Origin: Takakia lepidozioides
Lineage: Eukaryota; Streptophyta; Takakiopsida; Takakiales; Takakiaceae
Length of the DNA stretch: 60,000 nt
NCBI GenBank assembly: GCA_030704615.1
Contig: CM060731.1
Location: 9,674,001 to 9,734,000, forward strand
Direction: 5' to 3'
In this document: positions 19,480 to 30,264 of the stretch, in pieces
How the letters are laid out: every line of letters starts with the position of its first letter
Position numbering within the stretch: position 1 is the stretch's first letter
Notes under the pieces: model-generated
Told to the model about the DNA's origin: nothing
What the model saw: the letters and a program-made list of their open reading frames with translations, nothing else
Database searches by the model: none
Position numbers and translations under genes: made by a program

Positions 19480-21962
19480 TGTTGGAAATTCTCGGTGTTG
19501 GTCTTAGGAGGGATGAAGATTCGCCATCTTCTAGATCCCATGCATATTGAGAAGAATGTCTGCTCGGCCATCTATGGGCCGAACAAAATGGTGTGGACCC
19601 AAAGGGTGGGTGGAAGTATAGGCGCGCACCTTGGCAATGGACAAAGGATGAATACAATAAAGTGATAGCCACCATAAGTGTTGTCCGAACACCAACTGGT
19701 TATGGGTCATCCCTTCGTACACAGTTGAACGAAGAAGACGTGATCCATGGTTTGAAGTCTCATGACTACCACAATCTATTGCAAGACATCTTGTCCATTG
19801 CAGTACGTGGGACATTGACTCCCGAGGTTCGTGAGACAATCTATAGATTGGGAGGCTTGTTCCGGTGGATTTGCTCCAAAGAGTTGGAGGAAGCGGATTT
19901 TTCACGCATGAAGAAGAGGCGGCGGAGGTAATGTGTATGTTGAAGATGCACCTTCCTCCCTCCTTCTTTGACATCCAAGTGCACTTGGTAGTGCACTTAG
20001 TGGAAGAGGCTTCGATTGCCGGCCCCGTTCATTCTCGGTGGATGTACTTCCTTGAGCGTTATATGAAGACTTTGAGGATTTGTAAGACAAATGGCGCACC
20101 CGAAGGGTAGCATGGCGGAGGGGTATATGTTGCAAGAAGCTATGTTCTATTGCATGGAGTCATGGCAAGGGTGGATGAGGAAGCCCCTCGGATGTGGAAG
20201 GAAAAGGAGGATGCACGAACCCAAGGCAGCGTTTTGCCCAAAAAATCAAATAGGGTAAAATTGCCGACCTTGGTGATTGAGCAAGCGCATGACTTCATAC
20301 TGAAAAACACCCCATCCATACATGAGTGGGAAGCAAGATACAATAACCTTGTTCAGCAACGAGAGGATGAGCAGAACCATCCAAGGCCGGTTACTAGACG
20401 CCCACGACGAGGAGCGGGCCGCCGGAATGTTCCTTCATAGAATTTGCCCATGGAATTGCAGCCTCTAAGTTCATTCCAACAGTGGCTTCGGACTTCAGTT
20501 TATGACGTCGTTGCTCAAGGAGAGGTGGTTTCAGATTTGGTGCAAGACATTGCAAGGGGCCCCTCTCAATTCGCGACCTCATACATGGCGGTTTGGGTTC
20601 ACGGTCGTCATTTCCGCACTCGTGCTCTTGACATGAAGCGCAAAAAAACCTTTGATTTTGGCTTGTGTGCCACATATTGGCAAGACTCCGTGTGAGGCAA
20701 GGGAGATACACGACCTGCTATGAACAAACTTGAGTACATTGGAGAGCTTGAGAGCATACTCCAATTTCAGTATACAAGGTACCAGCCTCTTCTTTTCAAG
20801 GGAAGGTGGTTCCGGCCACATCTTGTAGGGCCTTCTGCAACACTAGTGCAAGATGATTGTGGTTTCATGCGCGTCAATGCAAATAGGCTCAACCCTACTC
20901 ATCGTCCCTCCGATGAGTTTTTTTCACGGCCTTTAGACATGGAGCAAGTTTTCTTCTCTGATGACAAAACAAGAGGGGGGAATTAGAAGGTGGTTGTGCA
21001 TGCTCAACCAAAAGGAAGACGTATCTATCATGGTCTCGGATCTCCATGGGGTGAGGCAATTGCGGTGGATAGAGAGACTGGTCATAATGATACTGATGAT
21101 GGAGGTTGGGTAGAGGGGGTAGAAGAGGATGATGACACCCCAGATAATGCATCCCGGACCCTATATGATGAAGCTCCAGAAATTACGGATGTTGGAGAAG
21201 TAGATGAAGACACGACCATTGACAACGAGGTGGAGGATGATTCGGAGGTGTCACGGACATAGCCCAGAGGAACTTACCATACTTATCAAATTACCGGAAG
21301 TTTACCAAATTACCAAGAGTAACTTGGGAAACTGCTCAGGAAGCTTCCTTTGGAGGAAACTTCTCCATCAAGATACTTCATTTGTTTAAGGAAGCTTCTC
21401 CATCAAGAAACCTTTGTTTAATCTTGGAAACTTCTCCAGCAAGAAACCTCCATAGGGGAAGCTTTTTAGGGAAGGTTCTTAGTAGCCAGTATATATAGGA
21501 GGCGAGATTGGACATTCTTCAGTCTTGCCAACACAAGTTCAAGCTACTCTTGTTTCCAGTTCCAGTACTCAAGTCCAGCTTCCAGTACTCTAGTCCAGTT
21601 TCCAGTATCTAGTATTCCAGTCTAGTTTCCAGCATTCCAGTCTAGTTTCCAGCATTCCAGTATCCAAGTCAAGTTCCAGTATCCTGTACTGTTGTTCATT
21701 GTTATAAAGATCGTCTTCATTCCTATTTACTCATCGTGCATACGGCCACGCCGACCTTGACTTCTTGTCTAGTCTTGTACCTCTAGTCTGATCTCTTGTT
21801 TGTGTTCAGTCATGTTCTTGTCCTTGACAGCAGGTGCCTTTTGAGGGCCGAACCATTTATGACGATGACTCCGATGACCAAGACGACTTGCAGCTTGATG
21901 AGGATGAAGAAGCTCCGATGATGATGTTCAAGTTGATTAGACACGAAATCAAAGCTACATAA
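19480..21962 (+). pseudogene. CACTA transposase (TNP2-like) pseudogene
   Basis: Recognisable TNP2-family words in order: LLDPMHIEKNVC (about 19528-19563), then GLKSHDYHNLLQDIL and RETIYRLGGLFRWICSK. PPSFFDIQVHLVVHL and AGPVHSRWMYFLERYMK (about 19950-20070, DUF4218-like) follow, then GRHFRTR (about 20600) and QPLLFKGRWF (about 20780, DUF4216-like) with DMEQVFFSDD (20938-20967). From 19865 to about 21240 one frame is kept apart from four in-frame stops and a local shift near 20107. The acidic C-terminus continues after the solo LTR at 21835 and ends TAA at 21960-21962. The element can no longer make transposase. Confidence 0.88.
21249..21829 (+). mobile_element. Solo LTR inserted in the CACTA transposase
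   Basis: Starts TGTCACGGAC and ends CCTTGACA, 581 bp, flanked by GGAGG (21244-21248) and GCAGG (21830-21834). It has a TATA-like AGTATATATAGGAG near 21491 and CTAGTTTCCAGCATTCCAGT-type short tandem repeats near 21550-21680. Removing the LTR and one flank copy puts the transposase frame back in register, which supports the boundaries. Confidence 0.8.
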
Positions 21963-22239
21963 TAATTCTCGCACCGAATTGTACTCATCCCTTCGATTGA
22001 TTGTACATGTACATATATATTGTAGCTTATTACTATGATTGATCAAATATGGCTGTGGCTGGTAGTCTTTTAAGAAAGAAGGCAGATGCATTGAATATGT
22101 TGGAGCAACACATACATATGTGGTATAAAGAGAATTATCAAAATGAGTGTCACAATCTACAAGAAGGTCCACAACAACAAGCTAAACCATAAAGAAAAAT
22201 AAACACCCTACCCCAGTACCATATGGAAAAAAAAAAAAA

Positions 22240-22752
22240 AACTAAGAACCCCCAAAGGCCTTAAACCTAAACCTAGAAAACCCTGCCATCGCTGCCTGCG
22301 ACCCCCACACGTCGCAAACTGCGACGAGTTTTTAGGATATATGCGGCCGGGGGTTGCAGGATACGACCTGTTTTTTTTTTTTGAAAGAATTGGGCAGCCC
22401 CTGTTTGTGACGCCCGACCGTCGCCAATGCCTTTTGCCATTCATGCCACCATGCGACGGCCTGGCGTCGCCAACAAGGGCTGCGATGAAAGAAAGGACAA
22501 GAAATGACTGTTTTTTTTTCCGCTGGCGATGGCCGGCTGTCGAAGGGCTGCCTTTTGCCCTTCGTTAGGGGCGACGCTTGGGCGTCGCACGGAAGCACTG
22601 CCTCCTGCCCTTCATCCGCCCGTGCGACGGCCGGGCGTCGCCGCCTGGCCTCGGCGCCAGGTGGCAACCCGCGGTGTCTGTTTGCGACGGCCGGGCGTCG
22701 CAAAAAGACGTTGTGGGGTTGGCGTCGCAAACCCCCTCCATTTGCTGTAGTG
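22240..22752 (+). repeat. CACTA right subterminal repeats and terminus
   Basis: GC-rich words GCGACGGCCGGGCGTCGC and variants recur in both orientations over about 450 bp, then the terminus TTTGCTGTAGTG. Such clusters are the transposase-binding regions of CACTA elements. Open frames through it, one of 200 codons on the minus strand, are by-products of the repeat. Confidence 0.8.
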
Positions 22753-22899
22753 GGGGGGGGAAGCAGTGCAGAAAGATAAATATCCAATGCAGTGAGGGAT
22801 CTGGTACAACAATTCAGCCAGAGCTTGGAGAGAGAGATCCAATCATCAAAAAGTCTGAATCTACATACTACCCATTTTTCTCTTTGGGGCCTCAAAAGT

Positions 22900-24330
22900 A
22901 AGTTGTGCCTTAGTTTTCCCTTTCCTAGTACCACTACGTTTGTGCCTCCAATTTATTTCCACATCCTCGGCCTCCACGAGAGTATGCTTAGTGCTGGTTG
23001 AGTTGCCAACAGGCAGGGAGGGAGTCTTCCCACACAATCCAAGTGTGTCTGCAATTCTTCTGCAAAAAACGAAGTCTTTCCCCCAGGATTTGTTGAAGGC
23101 GGCAAAGAGGTGGGTTGCTGTGACATGCAACCAAAACAGACCATGCTTTGCGAGCCTCAGACCTAAGGTCTGAATGAGCCAGATATAGCACTTTCTGCAC
23201 ACAAGGCCTCTCTTTCCGATACACCACACAACATCTCATTTTCCATATTTGCCATAGAACAATCCCCCTGATGGACTCCTATACTGGGCAAGAGCAATGC
23301 AATCTCCCACTCTTGACATATTTCAGCAACAAGACAAATGGAGATGAGTCCGAATCAGATGACCAAAAAGAGTAAAATAGGAGGGCATTGTCCCAAACAG
23401 CCCGGGCAAAAGGACAAAGCACCAGGCTATGTTCCAAGTCTTCGGCTGCAGTAAGATTGCAAGAGACACATTTTGAGGGAGCATCTACGTAGTTTGAAGC
23501 CACCGGCAGGATCTTGTTTGCAACCTTCCACAATAAAACCATCACTTTGGAGGCTCTATGCTTTTTCCAAATATCATTCCACACCAGCTTCCAAGGAATA
23601 GCAGGGCCAGGTAGATGTTGTCACTTTTGAGTCCATTTACGATGAAAATCTCTCTTTGGCATCAACAACTTATACCCAAGCTTAACTGAATAATTGAAAA
23701 TTGGGTCGTGGCTCTTATTCATCCTTACCCGTTCATCTGGGTCAAATTGGAGTAGCTTAAGAGGAGCAGATAAAAACCAGCAGAAGCTATTCTTACACTG
23801 CTTCAATTCCAAGGGAGGCAAGGGATTGGGAAAGCACACAGAAAACTCTTATTTCAAAGTAGTTAGAGCATTCCGGAATACTCCCTTACATTGAAGAAAC
23901 AAGTCTGCCGTCTTTGCTTACAGCAAAACCAAAGCCGTGAATGGAAGAACTGTCCCTGACAACAGCATACAAAGCTCTGGGTTGCGAGTCAACAAAATAC
24001 CCGTAGCATCCAAGAACTTTGAACAGGAAAGGAGTCTTGTCCAGCTTTCAGGAAGGTCCCCCATGACCTCATTCCATCCGAGATTAACTCTTCTTACGGA
24101 AAGCTGCTGCGCAGCAGTGTCAGATAAGATAAGACACTTTGAGGGATCATCCCAAAAATGTAAGAGGTGAGCCAATCCTACAGCTTCCCATTCCGCCCAT
24201 CGTTTAGTACAAGGAATTAAAACTTATTTATCCCGGTTATAATTCCCAAAGAGGGGTCGCCTCAATACTTGGCTGAAGGTAGAAGGACTTAGCTGAACCA
24301 GGAAGGGCCTCAGCTTGCACCAAGCCCCCT
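22900..24330 (-). pseudogene. L1-type LINE ORF2, C-terminal part
   Basis: On the minus strand the order is AHLLHFWDDPSKCLILSD with LPESWTRLLSC (near 24170-24030), then a spacer containing FNYSVKLGYKLL (near 23690). WNDIWKKHRASKVMVLLWKV and a zf-RVT finger with CVSCNLTAAEDLEHSLVLCP (near 23480-23400) follow. This is the end of plant L1 ORF2, after the RT domain. Only a few stops interrupt about 1.3 kb, so it is younger than the gypsy relics. The RT catalytic part is absent, and sequence upstream (24330-24650) is not recognised. Confidence 0.8.
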
Positions 24331-24639
24331 AGATTGATTGCCAAGTTGGGATCCCATATGAAGGTTTTCATTAAGCTTCCTACATTGCATAATCCATCTC
24401 AGCGAATGAGCCTATCTGTCGCTGGTGCGAGGCGTTGCAGCCAGAAGATGTTGTCTTACCAAACGGCTCCATGGACTGGAGAGATGAATCAGAGTTCGCG
24501 GCACCCACTTAGCGAGCAATGAGAGATAGACGATCGGACAAGTTGAGGATCGAGAAAAGAGGGAACAGTTTATCAAAACGACTCGACAAATAAGGGAAAC
24601 AAGGAGCTACATTTGATTGAATTAAACATCAATAACATA

Positions 24640-25560
24640 CAATTAATACATTGTCAAGATTGTATCAAAGGATCGCAGGAGTGACACTATTAGTTTCAAC
24701 ACAACAAGATTGAAGCAAACGACAATGACAACAAGATCGAAGCAAAAGAGAATGATATAGGTTTGGACATGTAGAGGTCAATTGACTCGGAACAAAAAGA
24801 GGTTTGACATGACCAATAGGGGAGCAGGAAAAGAGTAGAGCGAGGACTAGAGCTGCATTGTTGCGGCCCTTTGCTTTGAGGGCAAAGGGTCGAGACACAA
24901 GAGGGGATGCCCCTGTGGTGGGGGCAGTGGCAGCGAATAGATATGGGGGACTGAAGCATCCTTGAGTGCCTTCGACACTCAAGGAGGCGGAGGCACTCAC
25001 TAGGTGGAGTGGGGGCTCCACGTGGGGTGGTGGTAGCGCAGGGAGTCGTAGTGGGGGTGACATAGGACTGACCATGAGGCTGAGGCTTTGTGGTGGGAGT
25101 CGTGGGGAGTCTTGGGACTCACCACGGTCCATTGGGACCGTGGTGAGTGGGCCAAGACTCACCGCGGCTCACCACTGGGACGATCGAGGGTCTAAGTGGT
25201 GGTGCACCAGATTTGGACTGGGCTACTTGTGGAACCCCCGCGGACACCTACAGAAGTATATATAGGGAGTAGTATCCCCGAGAACGGTGCAAGCCCGTTG
25301 GTGACCAAAAGCTAGTGAGTAAGCGTGCGAGCCGGAAAGCGACCAAGGTGTATTGGGGGAGCTATTCCGGACTACCAACTACCAAAGGGAATTTCCACTA
25401 GGTCCCAAGTGGTGGAGGGTCTCGTGGAGGAGTGAGGGGGACCGTTATGCCCCGGTGAGTAGCCGAAGCTCCGAGTTGGCCCGGCGGCTGGTTTGGGAGT
25501 TAGGCGCGCGCATCAAAGCGAGTAACTATAACTTAAAGGGGGAGTTACCAAAGTGAGGTG
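24640..25560 (+). other. LTR-like segment, unassigned
   Basis: Starts with a short repeated phrase (GTATCAAAGGA...AGTTTCAACA, shared with 32465-32510 and 56017-56055). It then becomes GC-rich and contains duplicated GGGACTCACCACGG-type words, a TATA-like AAGTATATATAGGGAG near 25253, and a purine tract AAAGGGGGAGTTACC near 25536. This looks like an LTR plus leader, but no matching second LTR or target duplication was found. Confidence 0.3.
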
Positions 25561-25960
25561 CGCGACATGCATGGACCACACAAACGAATAGTCAAGAAAT
25601 ATAGACTGGACAAATGGAAGAACAAGTAAAAGAGGGGACCGAACAAACATTGGAATGAGAAGCATAGACTGGAAAACATGGGAGTAAATAAGACATGACC
25701 AACAAATAGGGGAGCGAAGAAGGAGCGGAGCAATAAATCATGGAGTGGATAATAGTATGAAGGAGTGAGGAAAAACTAGTGGATCAAAGGATGAAGGGAC
25801 TGAATCACAAACAAAAGAAATTTACAAAGAGCAAGGAAAGAAGACCGAACATATATGAGAGTGAGGATGGAATGGAAAAATAAAAAAAACCAAACAACTG
25901 AGAAAGCGAGCTAAAAGATCGAACAAATAGGAGAGCAAGGAATTAAGGGATATATTTTTA
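25560..25960 (+). repeat. Purine-rich dispersed repeat
   Basis: Loose repetition of GGACCGAACAAA, AATAGGGGAGCGAAGAAGG and AGACTGGACAAATGG at 25-35 bp intervals. The stretch AGACCGAACATATATGAGAG at about 25848 is found almost unchanged at 32399. It belongs to the same family as 13060-13330 (inverted), 32390-32620 and 55985-56175. Confidence 0.65.
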
Positions 25961-26279
25961 CAGGATCAGACAAACATAGGATTGAAAAATAAAATTGCAA
26001 GCTCTTTGCAGATGTTCTGAAGGAAAACGGACCAAGTTACTTCAAGATTTTCGATTCCTCGTGGGGCTGGAGAGACATCATATGTACTAGAAGCGGAGAT
26101 AAATGCAATTCCGACCCTGCGATCCCCGACACATGAAGGCCCCTCTAGCCCCTGGCCTTTGCCCCTGGAGGTTGAAAGTGATATCAATTGGAAGCACAAA
26201 AAGAACATGAACTCTAAGATTAAAGCGCAAGTGAACTTTGAGGCCCTTAGATCTAAGCTTTAGGCTCCTGTCTCTTTCT

Positions 26280-26525
26280 ACGTTTTCTTCGGGTTTCAAA
26301 TCGACTCTGCTACTTTGCTCTGCAGGTTTGCCTTTTGCCGGTTTGGCATAGATGGTAGAATTTCATTCTCAGATTTATGCCCTGGTGGTAGTTTTGGAGG
26401 TCTAAATTTAACCATGACTGGTTGTTCTGCCTCATGGTCCCCCACGAGGTTATTTTTCCTCGTTCTGTAATTTGATTAACAAGGCTTCGATCCCTTTTAT
26501 GAAAATAAAATAAAATAAAATAAAT
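26280..26525 (+). repeat. Probable LINE 3' end with AAAATA tail
   Basis: A non-coding stretch ends GATTAACAAGGCTTCGATCC and then an (AAAATA)n tail at about 26500-26525. This is typical of L1-like 3' termini. No ORF2 sequence is recognised next to it. Confidence 0.4.
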
Positions 26526-26684
26526 TGTTGGAAGTAATTAATCATATCTAAGGCCAAAGGTCTAGAAGACTAAGAGACTACCATGTTTAACTCACCATTG
26601 GAAGGTGAATGGTCACCATAGTAGGAAGTGGAAGTGACCAAGTAGATCATAGAAGAGCTTCTCGTGTATGCTCGGGCCAAATGC

Positions 26685-26810
26685 TTGAAAATGAAGACCA
26701 CCTTGCACACAACCCACATGAAGTTTGGATATTCCTTGGGTCAAACGGTTGCAATGAAGTGTAGAAAGCCATGTGCTAAGGAATTTTGAAGTTCAAGGAG
26801 AAAACATGAT
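26685..26810 (+). repeat. Dispersed repeat, copy 2
   Basis: Matches 5757-5890 and 33250-33355: GCTTGAAAATGAAGACCACC, TTGCACACAA, TTTGGATATTCCTT, GAAGTTCAAG in the same order. Confidence 0.65.
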
Positions 26811-28049
26811 AATGATCAAGGATGCTGTTGAAGAACGGTTTGGATGTGTGGGTGGCCTTGACAATGTTAACCAGGCACCCACACCACCACTCCAAAGGAT
26901 CCACCTGGACAGCTTTGTCGTGTCACCCCTAATTAGTAACAGGAATGGGGTCCAGAGGTCTCTTCGGTCAGCAGCACATTGACTAAGAGGTCCATTCAAG
27001 GTCAGGCACACATTTAGGTGTTTGCACCTTAGATAATTCCATGATTCTAGTTTCAAGTTCCTTGTCAAGTTCCGCAAAAACAGCAATGAAGCAGCACAAC
27101 CAACGTACCTGCAGATCTGTGTATATTTTGTACTTCCTCTTAGAAAGGTGAGACTTTGTCATAAGGGACCTTCATTATATGCCCTGGGAACCCCATGTTC
27201 CTGTGAAAACTCCGGATGCCGGTTTTATGCTGTGTAATGCTATGCACATCCTCGTTTCAGGTAGCACTCGGAAGGACAGTCAGAAGGACAGTCAGAAAAT
27301 GTAGACAAAGACACATTTTCACTTTCCGAAACGCACACTAGGATGTTTAGTTGCAAGCTGCACTCTCTTCAATCAATTCTGGCCGTGCATCATCTTTTGC
27401 CCCGAGCATGGAGAAGGCAGGATGAGCTCGATTTCCTTACCATCCCTAAAACAAAACAGGGGAAAAGAAAGGGTAAGAGGTTTCTGCAGAAAGAGGGTCA
27501 GAACAAATTGCTGACATAATCCATCTCACAGAACAAAACCATAGAGAAGGACTCCCCAAAGAGGAAAGGCCATCTGGCAGAGAGTATCTCTTTAAGAGAA
27601 GCACTTCGACTGCACATTCTTCAAAAACTTCGTGGATGTTGTGGAGAGAAGAGAAAGACCAACTCCTGACATCCACATTCTCTAAAAAGCAAAGCGATAT
27701 GGTCGACAAAGAGAGAGTACACGACAACTGCAAACTTGAGATGAGACCTTTGATAGATTTCATTGCACAGTTTGTGCACATGTGTGGAATCACAGCTTTC
27801 CTACTCCCCAACCTAGTTATCTCTTTCCCCAGAAAAAAATTGCTATCGGTATCCGGTATCTAATGAACCCTGAAGTTGAGTGTATGGGAAAATTGTCAAG
27901 AAGGGACATAGATACTAAGTTCTCCCCGCCAGATCGGCGCCTGTATGAGGGAGTTTCACAGAAAAATGCATCTGTCGTGTTGGGGTAACAATATTGTGCC
28001 TGATTAGGGCCTAGTCTACACAGCAGGGGTCGCCCTGTTTCTGAGTTGC

Positions 28050-28796
28050 TCATTGCCTGATCACGAACAATGGTGCGTTGACAGAGACGGGCATGCCATC
28101 CATCGCCAGTATGTCTACGACGGTGCCATCGGCATCAGCTTCAATCTCCGTCATCAGCTTCAATGTTTCAACCACGCACAGTACTTGCCCCTTTCGCACT
28201 CGGTCTCCAACTCTAACATAGGGTGCTTCGAGAGGTGCGGGCGACCGGAAAAAGTTACCTTCCAAAGGACACAAAACCAAGGGGAAATCCACAGCTGGTC
28301 TGCCAGATACGGTCTCAAGCATGCTGCCCTGTGTTTGATCAGCTTCGCAACTTCTTTGCCACTCCAAGTCCTCGTTATCTGAATGCACAGAATCGACAAG
28401 GTTCGCAAACTCTGACAGCAAGCTCACCAGCTCACCCTGCCTACTGTTTGTGGCAGCGCCGTTCACTTCAGACAAGTCCGACAATTTTCTGTTCAGATCA
28501 TCAAATGGCAGAGGCAAGGTGTTTCCACATGCACAAGCCCAAACAGCCAACTTTGACACCTGCCTCTCTGCTGAAACTGAGAGAGAAAGGGAGCCATTCT
28601 TGCCACTCTTTACTGGCACCACGAACTGAGAACCGCTAGGGCAGTGACCAGCCTTGAATCCATTCTTCAACAGGTGGATCGCACACCCACAGTTTTTATG
28701 GTACGGGTGCTTGGAGGTGGACGACGAAGCGCAAGCTCCAGTCATCAGTCTGGAGGACACGAACGGACTAACTGCCATGTAGCTGCTAGCTTCCAT
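28050..28796 (-). CDS. Biotin carboxyl carrier protein (BCCP)-like, copy B
   Basis: Intact 248-aa frame, ATG at 28794-28796. It differs from copy A at nine residues: in the linker G-R, L-S, M-L, N-D and G-V, then F-V, and in the biotinyl domain F-L, L-P and D-E. The last change gives ETLKLM at the lysine site. The transit-peptide-like N-terminus, both CXC pairs and the domain motifs (CPLEGNFFRSPAP, EIEADADGTV, PLFVIRQ) are unchanged. At most of these positions B agrees with C against A, and EAPYVRVGD is closer to the family consensus than EALYVRVGD of A. It lacks introns like A. Whether it is transcribed cannot be told from sequence. Confidence 0.8.
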   Translation of the reverse strand: MEASSYMAVSPFVSSRLMTGACASSSTSKHPYHKNCGCAIHLLKNGFKAGHCPSGSQFVVPVKSGKNGSLSLSVSAERQVSKLAVWACACGNTLPLPFDDLNRKLSDLSEVNGAATNSRQGELVSLLSEFANLVDSVHSDNEDLEWQRSCEADQTQGSMLETVSGRPAVDFPLVLCPLEGNFFRSPAPLEAPYVRVGDRVRKGQVLCVVETLKLMTEIEADADGTVVDILAMDGMPVSVNAPLFVIRQ

Positions 28797-28975
28797 GGCT
28801 TCTCTCTAACCCTGATCAATCCCACACTCCTCCAAGCGCTCAAACTGCACAACCTCACTTCAGCGAACTTCTCTCGACTCTCTTGGCTTTCCCGGTGCTC
28901 TAAGTAAGCTCCGGTATCTTGTGGGTTCTCTTGCTGTATCTTGCCCTCCGAGATCATTTTCTGTGTTTGCGACAT
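28745..28975 (-). CDS. Possible upstream ORF overlapping BCCP-B start
   Basis: Counterpart of the 76-codon frame in unit A, starting ATG at 28975 and overlapping the BCCP-B start. Nearly identical to A, which recent duplication alone would explain. Not maintained in unit C. Confidence 0.25.
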   Translation of the reverse strand: MSQTQKMISEGKIQQENPQDTGAYLEHRESQESREKFAEVRLCSLSAWRSVGLIRVREKPWKLAATWQLVRSCPPD

Positions 28976-29329
28976 GAGAGTGTGGGCTGTGAGCTGCAGA
29001 GGAGTTGAAGATCTAAGGGGGGAGGGGGCATTAAAAGCAAGGCGAGGGAGGAGCAGGGCCAACGGGGCACATAGAGAGGCCCGCCTGGAGCATTAAAAGC
29101 AGGCGAGGTAACAGGCAGATTCCGAGAGTAAGTTAACGAGAGAGTTATAGTCATTTTGACGGTAGCCTACGCCATATTACCGTGCTTCAACTCAGACAAG
29201 GAACTCTTTGTCTTCAGCCTCGGTTGCATTCATCCGTGCCCTAGCAATCTTGACAATTTGTGGTTAGCAATATATTTGTCTTGTTAGTTCAAACTAAGCG
29301 AGGGAACTATGAATACACCTCTACGGACA

Positions 29330-30240
29330 CCTCTACGGACGTCGCAAGACCCCTTCCCTCCGGCCTCAAAGTGTGTCCTCTTTTAGGACTTGTCAATCTC
29401 CTCTCTTGTACAAAGACTTAAACTTAGAGTTTGATGTGCTCCATCTTTCTTTCTCTCTCTCTGCTAAGTTCCTCGCCAAAGGTCAGGTGGTCTTATTGAG
29501 TGACTTCAATGCCTGGGTGGGCAAAGGTCTCACCATCGGACCTTTTGATGAGGATGAGCTGAATTCTATGGTAGACAATTAATAAACTGTCTTGAAGATC
29601 TTCAGCTTTTGACCTTGAATATTCACCTCTATAGACGTCGCAAGACCCCTTCCCTCCAGCCTCATACTGTCTCCTCTTTTAGGACTTGTCAATCTCCTCT
29701 CTTGTACAAAGACTTAAACTTAGAGTTTGTTGTGCTCCATTTTTCTTTCTCTCTCTCTGCTAAGTTCCTCGCCAAAGGTCAGGTGGTCTTATTGAGTGAC
29801 TTCAATGCCTGGGTGGGGCAAAGGTCTCCATTAGGATGATACCATCGGGCTTTGTGATGAGGACGAGCTGAATTCTATGGTAGACGGTTAATAAACTGTC
29901 TGGAAGAACTTCAGCTTTTGACCTTGAATAAGGTCAAAAGGAGACGAGGTGCACTTGACTCGTGAGAAGCCGGAACACAAAAAGACTGAAACTCTCTAGT
30001 TCAAGTGAGGATTTTTGTCTCAATCGATATACTTCCAGATCTTCTTTTCCGTTTGGAGTTCCATGCTGCGACATCTCGTGGTGATAATGCATGGCCTTGC
30101 GACTATTCTTGTTGCTTGAGTGCATCGACCACCCGTGCTCCAATGCAGACATCTTCGTCATTTTTGGGGTTGATTTTATATGGATCACAGTGATATTGTA
30201 CAGTAGAGATTATAGCAAGGAAGCTAACGAATAATTTAAA
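29330..30240 (+). pseudogene. LINE endonuclease relic, tandemly doubled, unit B
   Basis: Two adjacent copies each contain the LSDFNAWVG motif (near 29500 and near 29795), preceded by the same CAATCTCCTCTCTTGTACAA lead. A partial duplication of about 280 bp therefore occurred here after the split from unit A. DEDELNSMVDN follows the first motif. Later sequence (ATATGGATCACAGTG) matches 19205 in unit A. There are no intact frames. Confidence 0.7.
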
Positions 30241-30264
30241 TGTCTTGTTAGTAGTAGAGACAGC

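Larger units (their letters stand above)
19400..22752 (+). mobile_element. CACTA (En/Spm) element, 5'-truncated
   Basis: A TNP2-like transposase relic is followed by GC-rich subterminal repeats and a right terminus ending TTTGCTGTAGTG at 22752, which inverted reads CACTACAGCAAA, a canonical CACTA end. No matching left terminus is visible and the transposase lacks its N-terminal half, so the left part is deleted. A solo LTR inserted into the transposase (21249-21829). Confidence 0.85.
26820..30264. repeat. Segmental duplication unit B
   Basis: The left part (26820-27070) matches 33838-34090 of unit C. The middle matches the BCCP neighbourhood of A and C. The right part matches A beyond its TIR element (18754-19390). 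B lacks the Harbinger and TIR insertions and so serves as the empty-site reference: the Harbinger target TTA is at 27140-27142. It ends where a copia LTR begins at 30265. Confidence 0.85.

Noticed and set aside
22332-22934. 200-codon Arg/Pro-rich minus-strand frame
   Set aside because: It spans the CACTA subterminal repeats and the element boundary at 22752; composition follows the GC-rich repeat.
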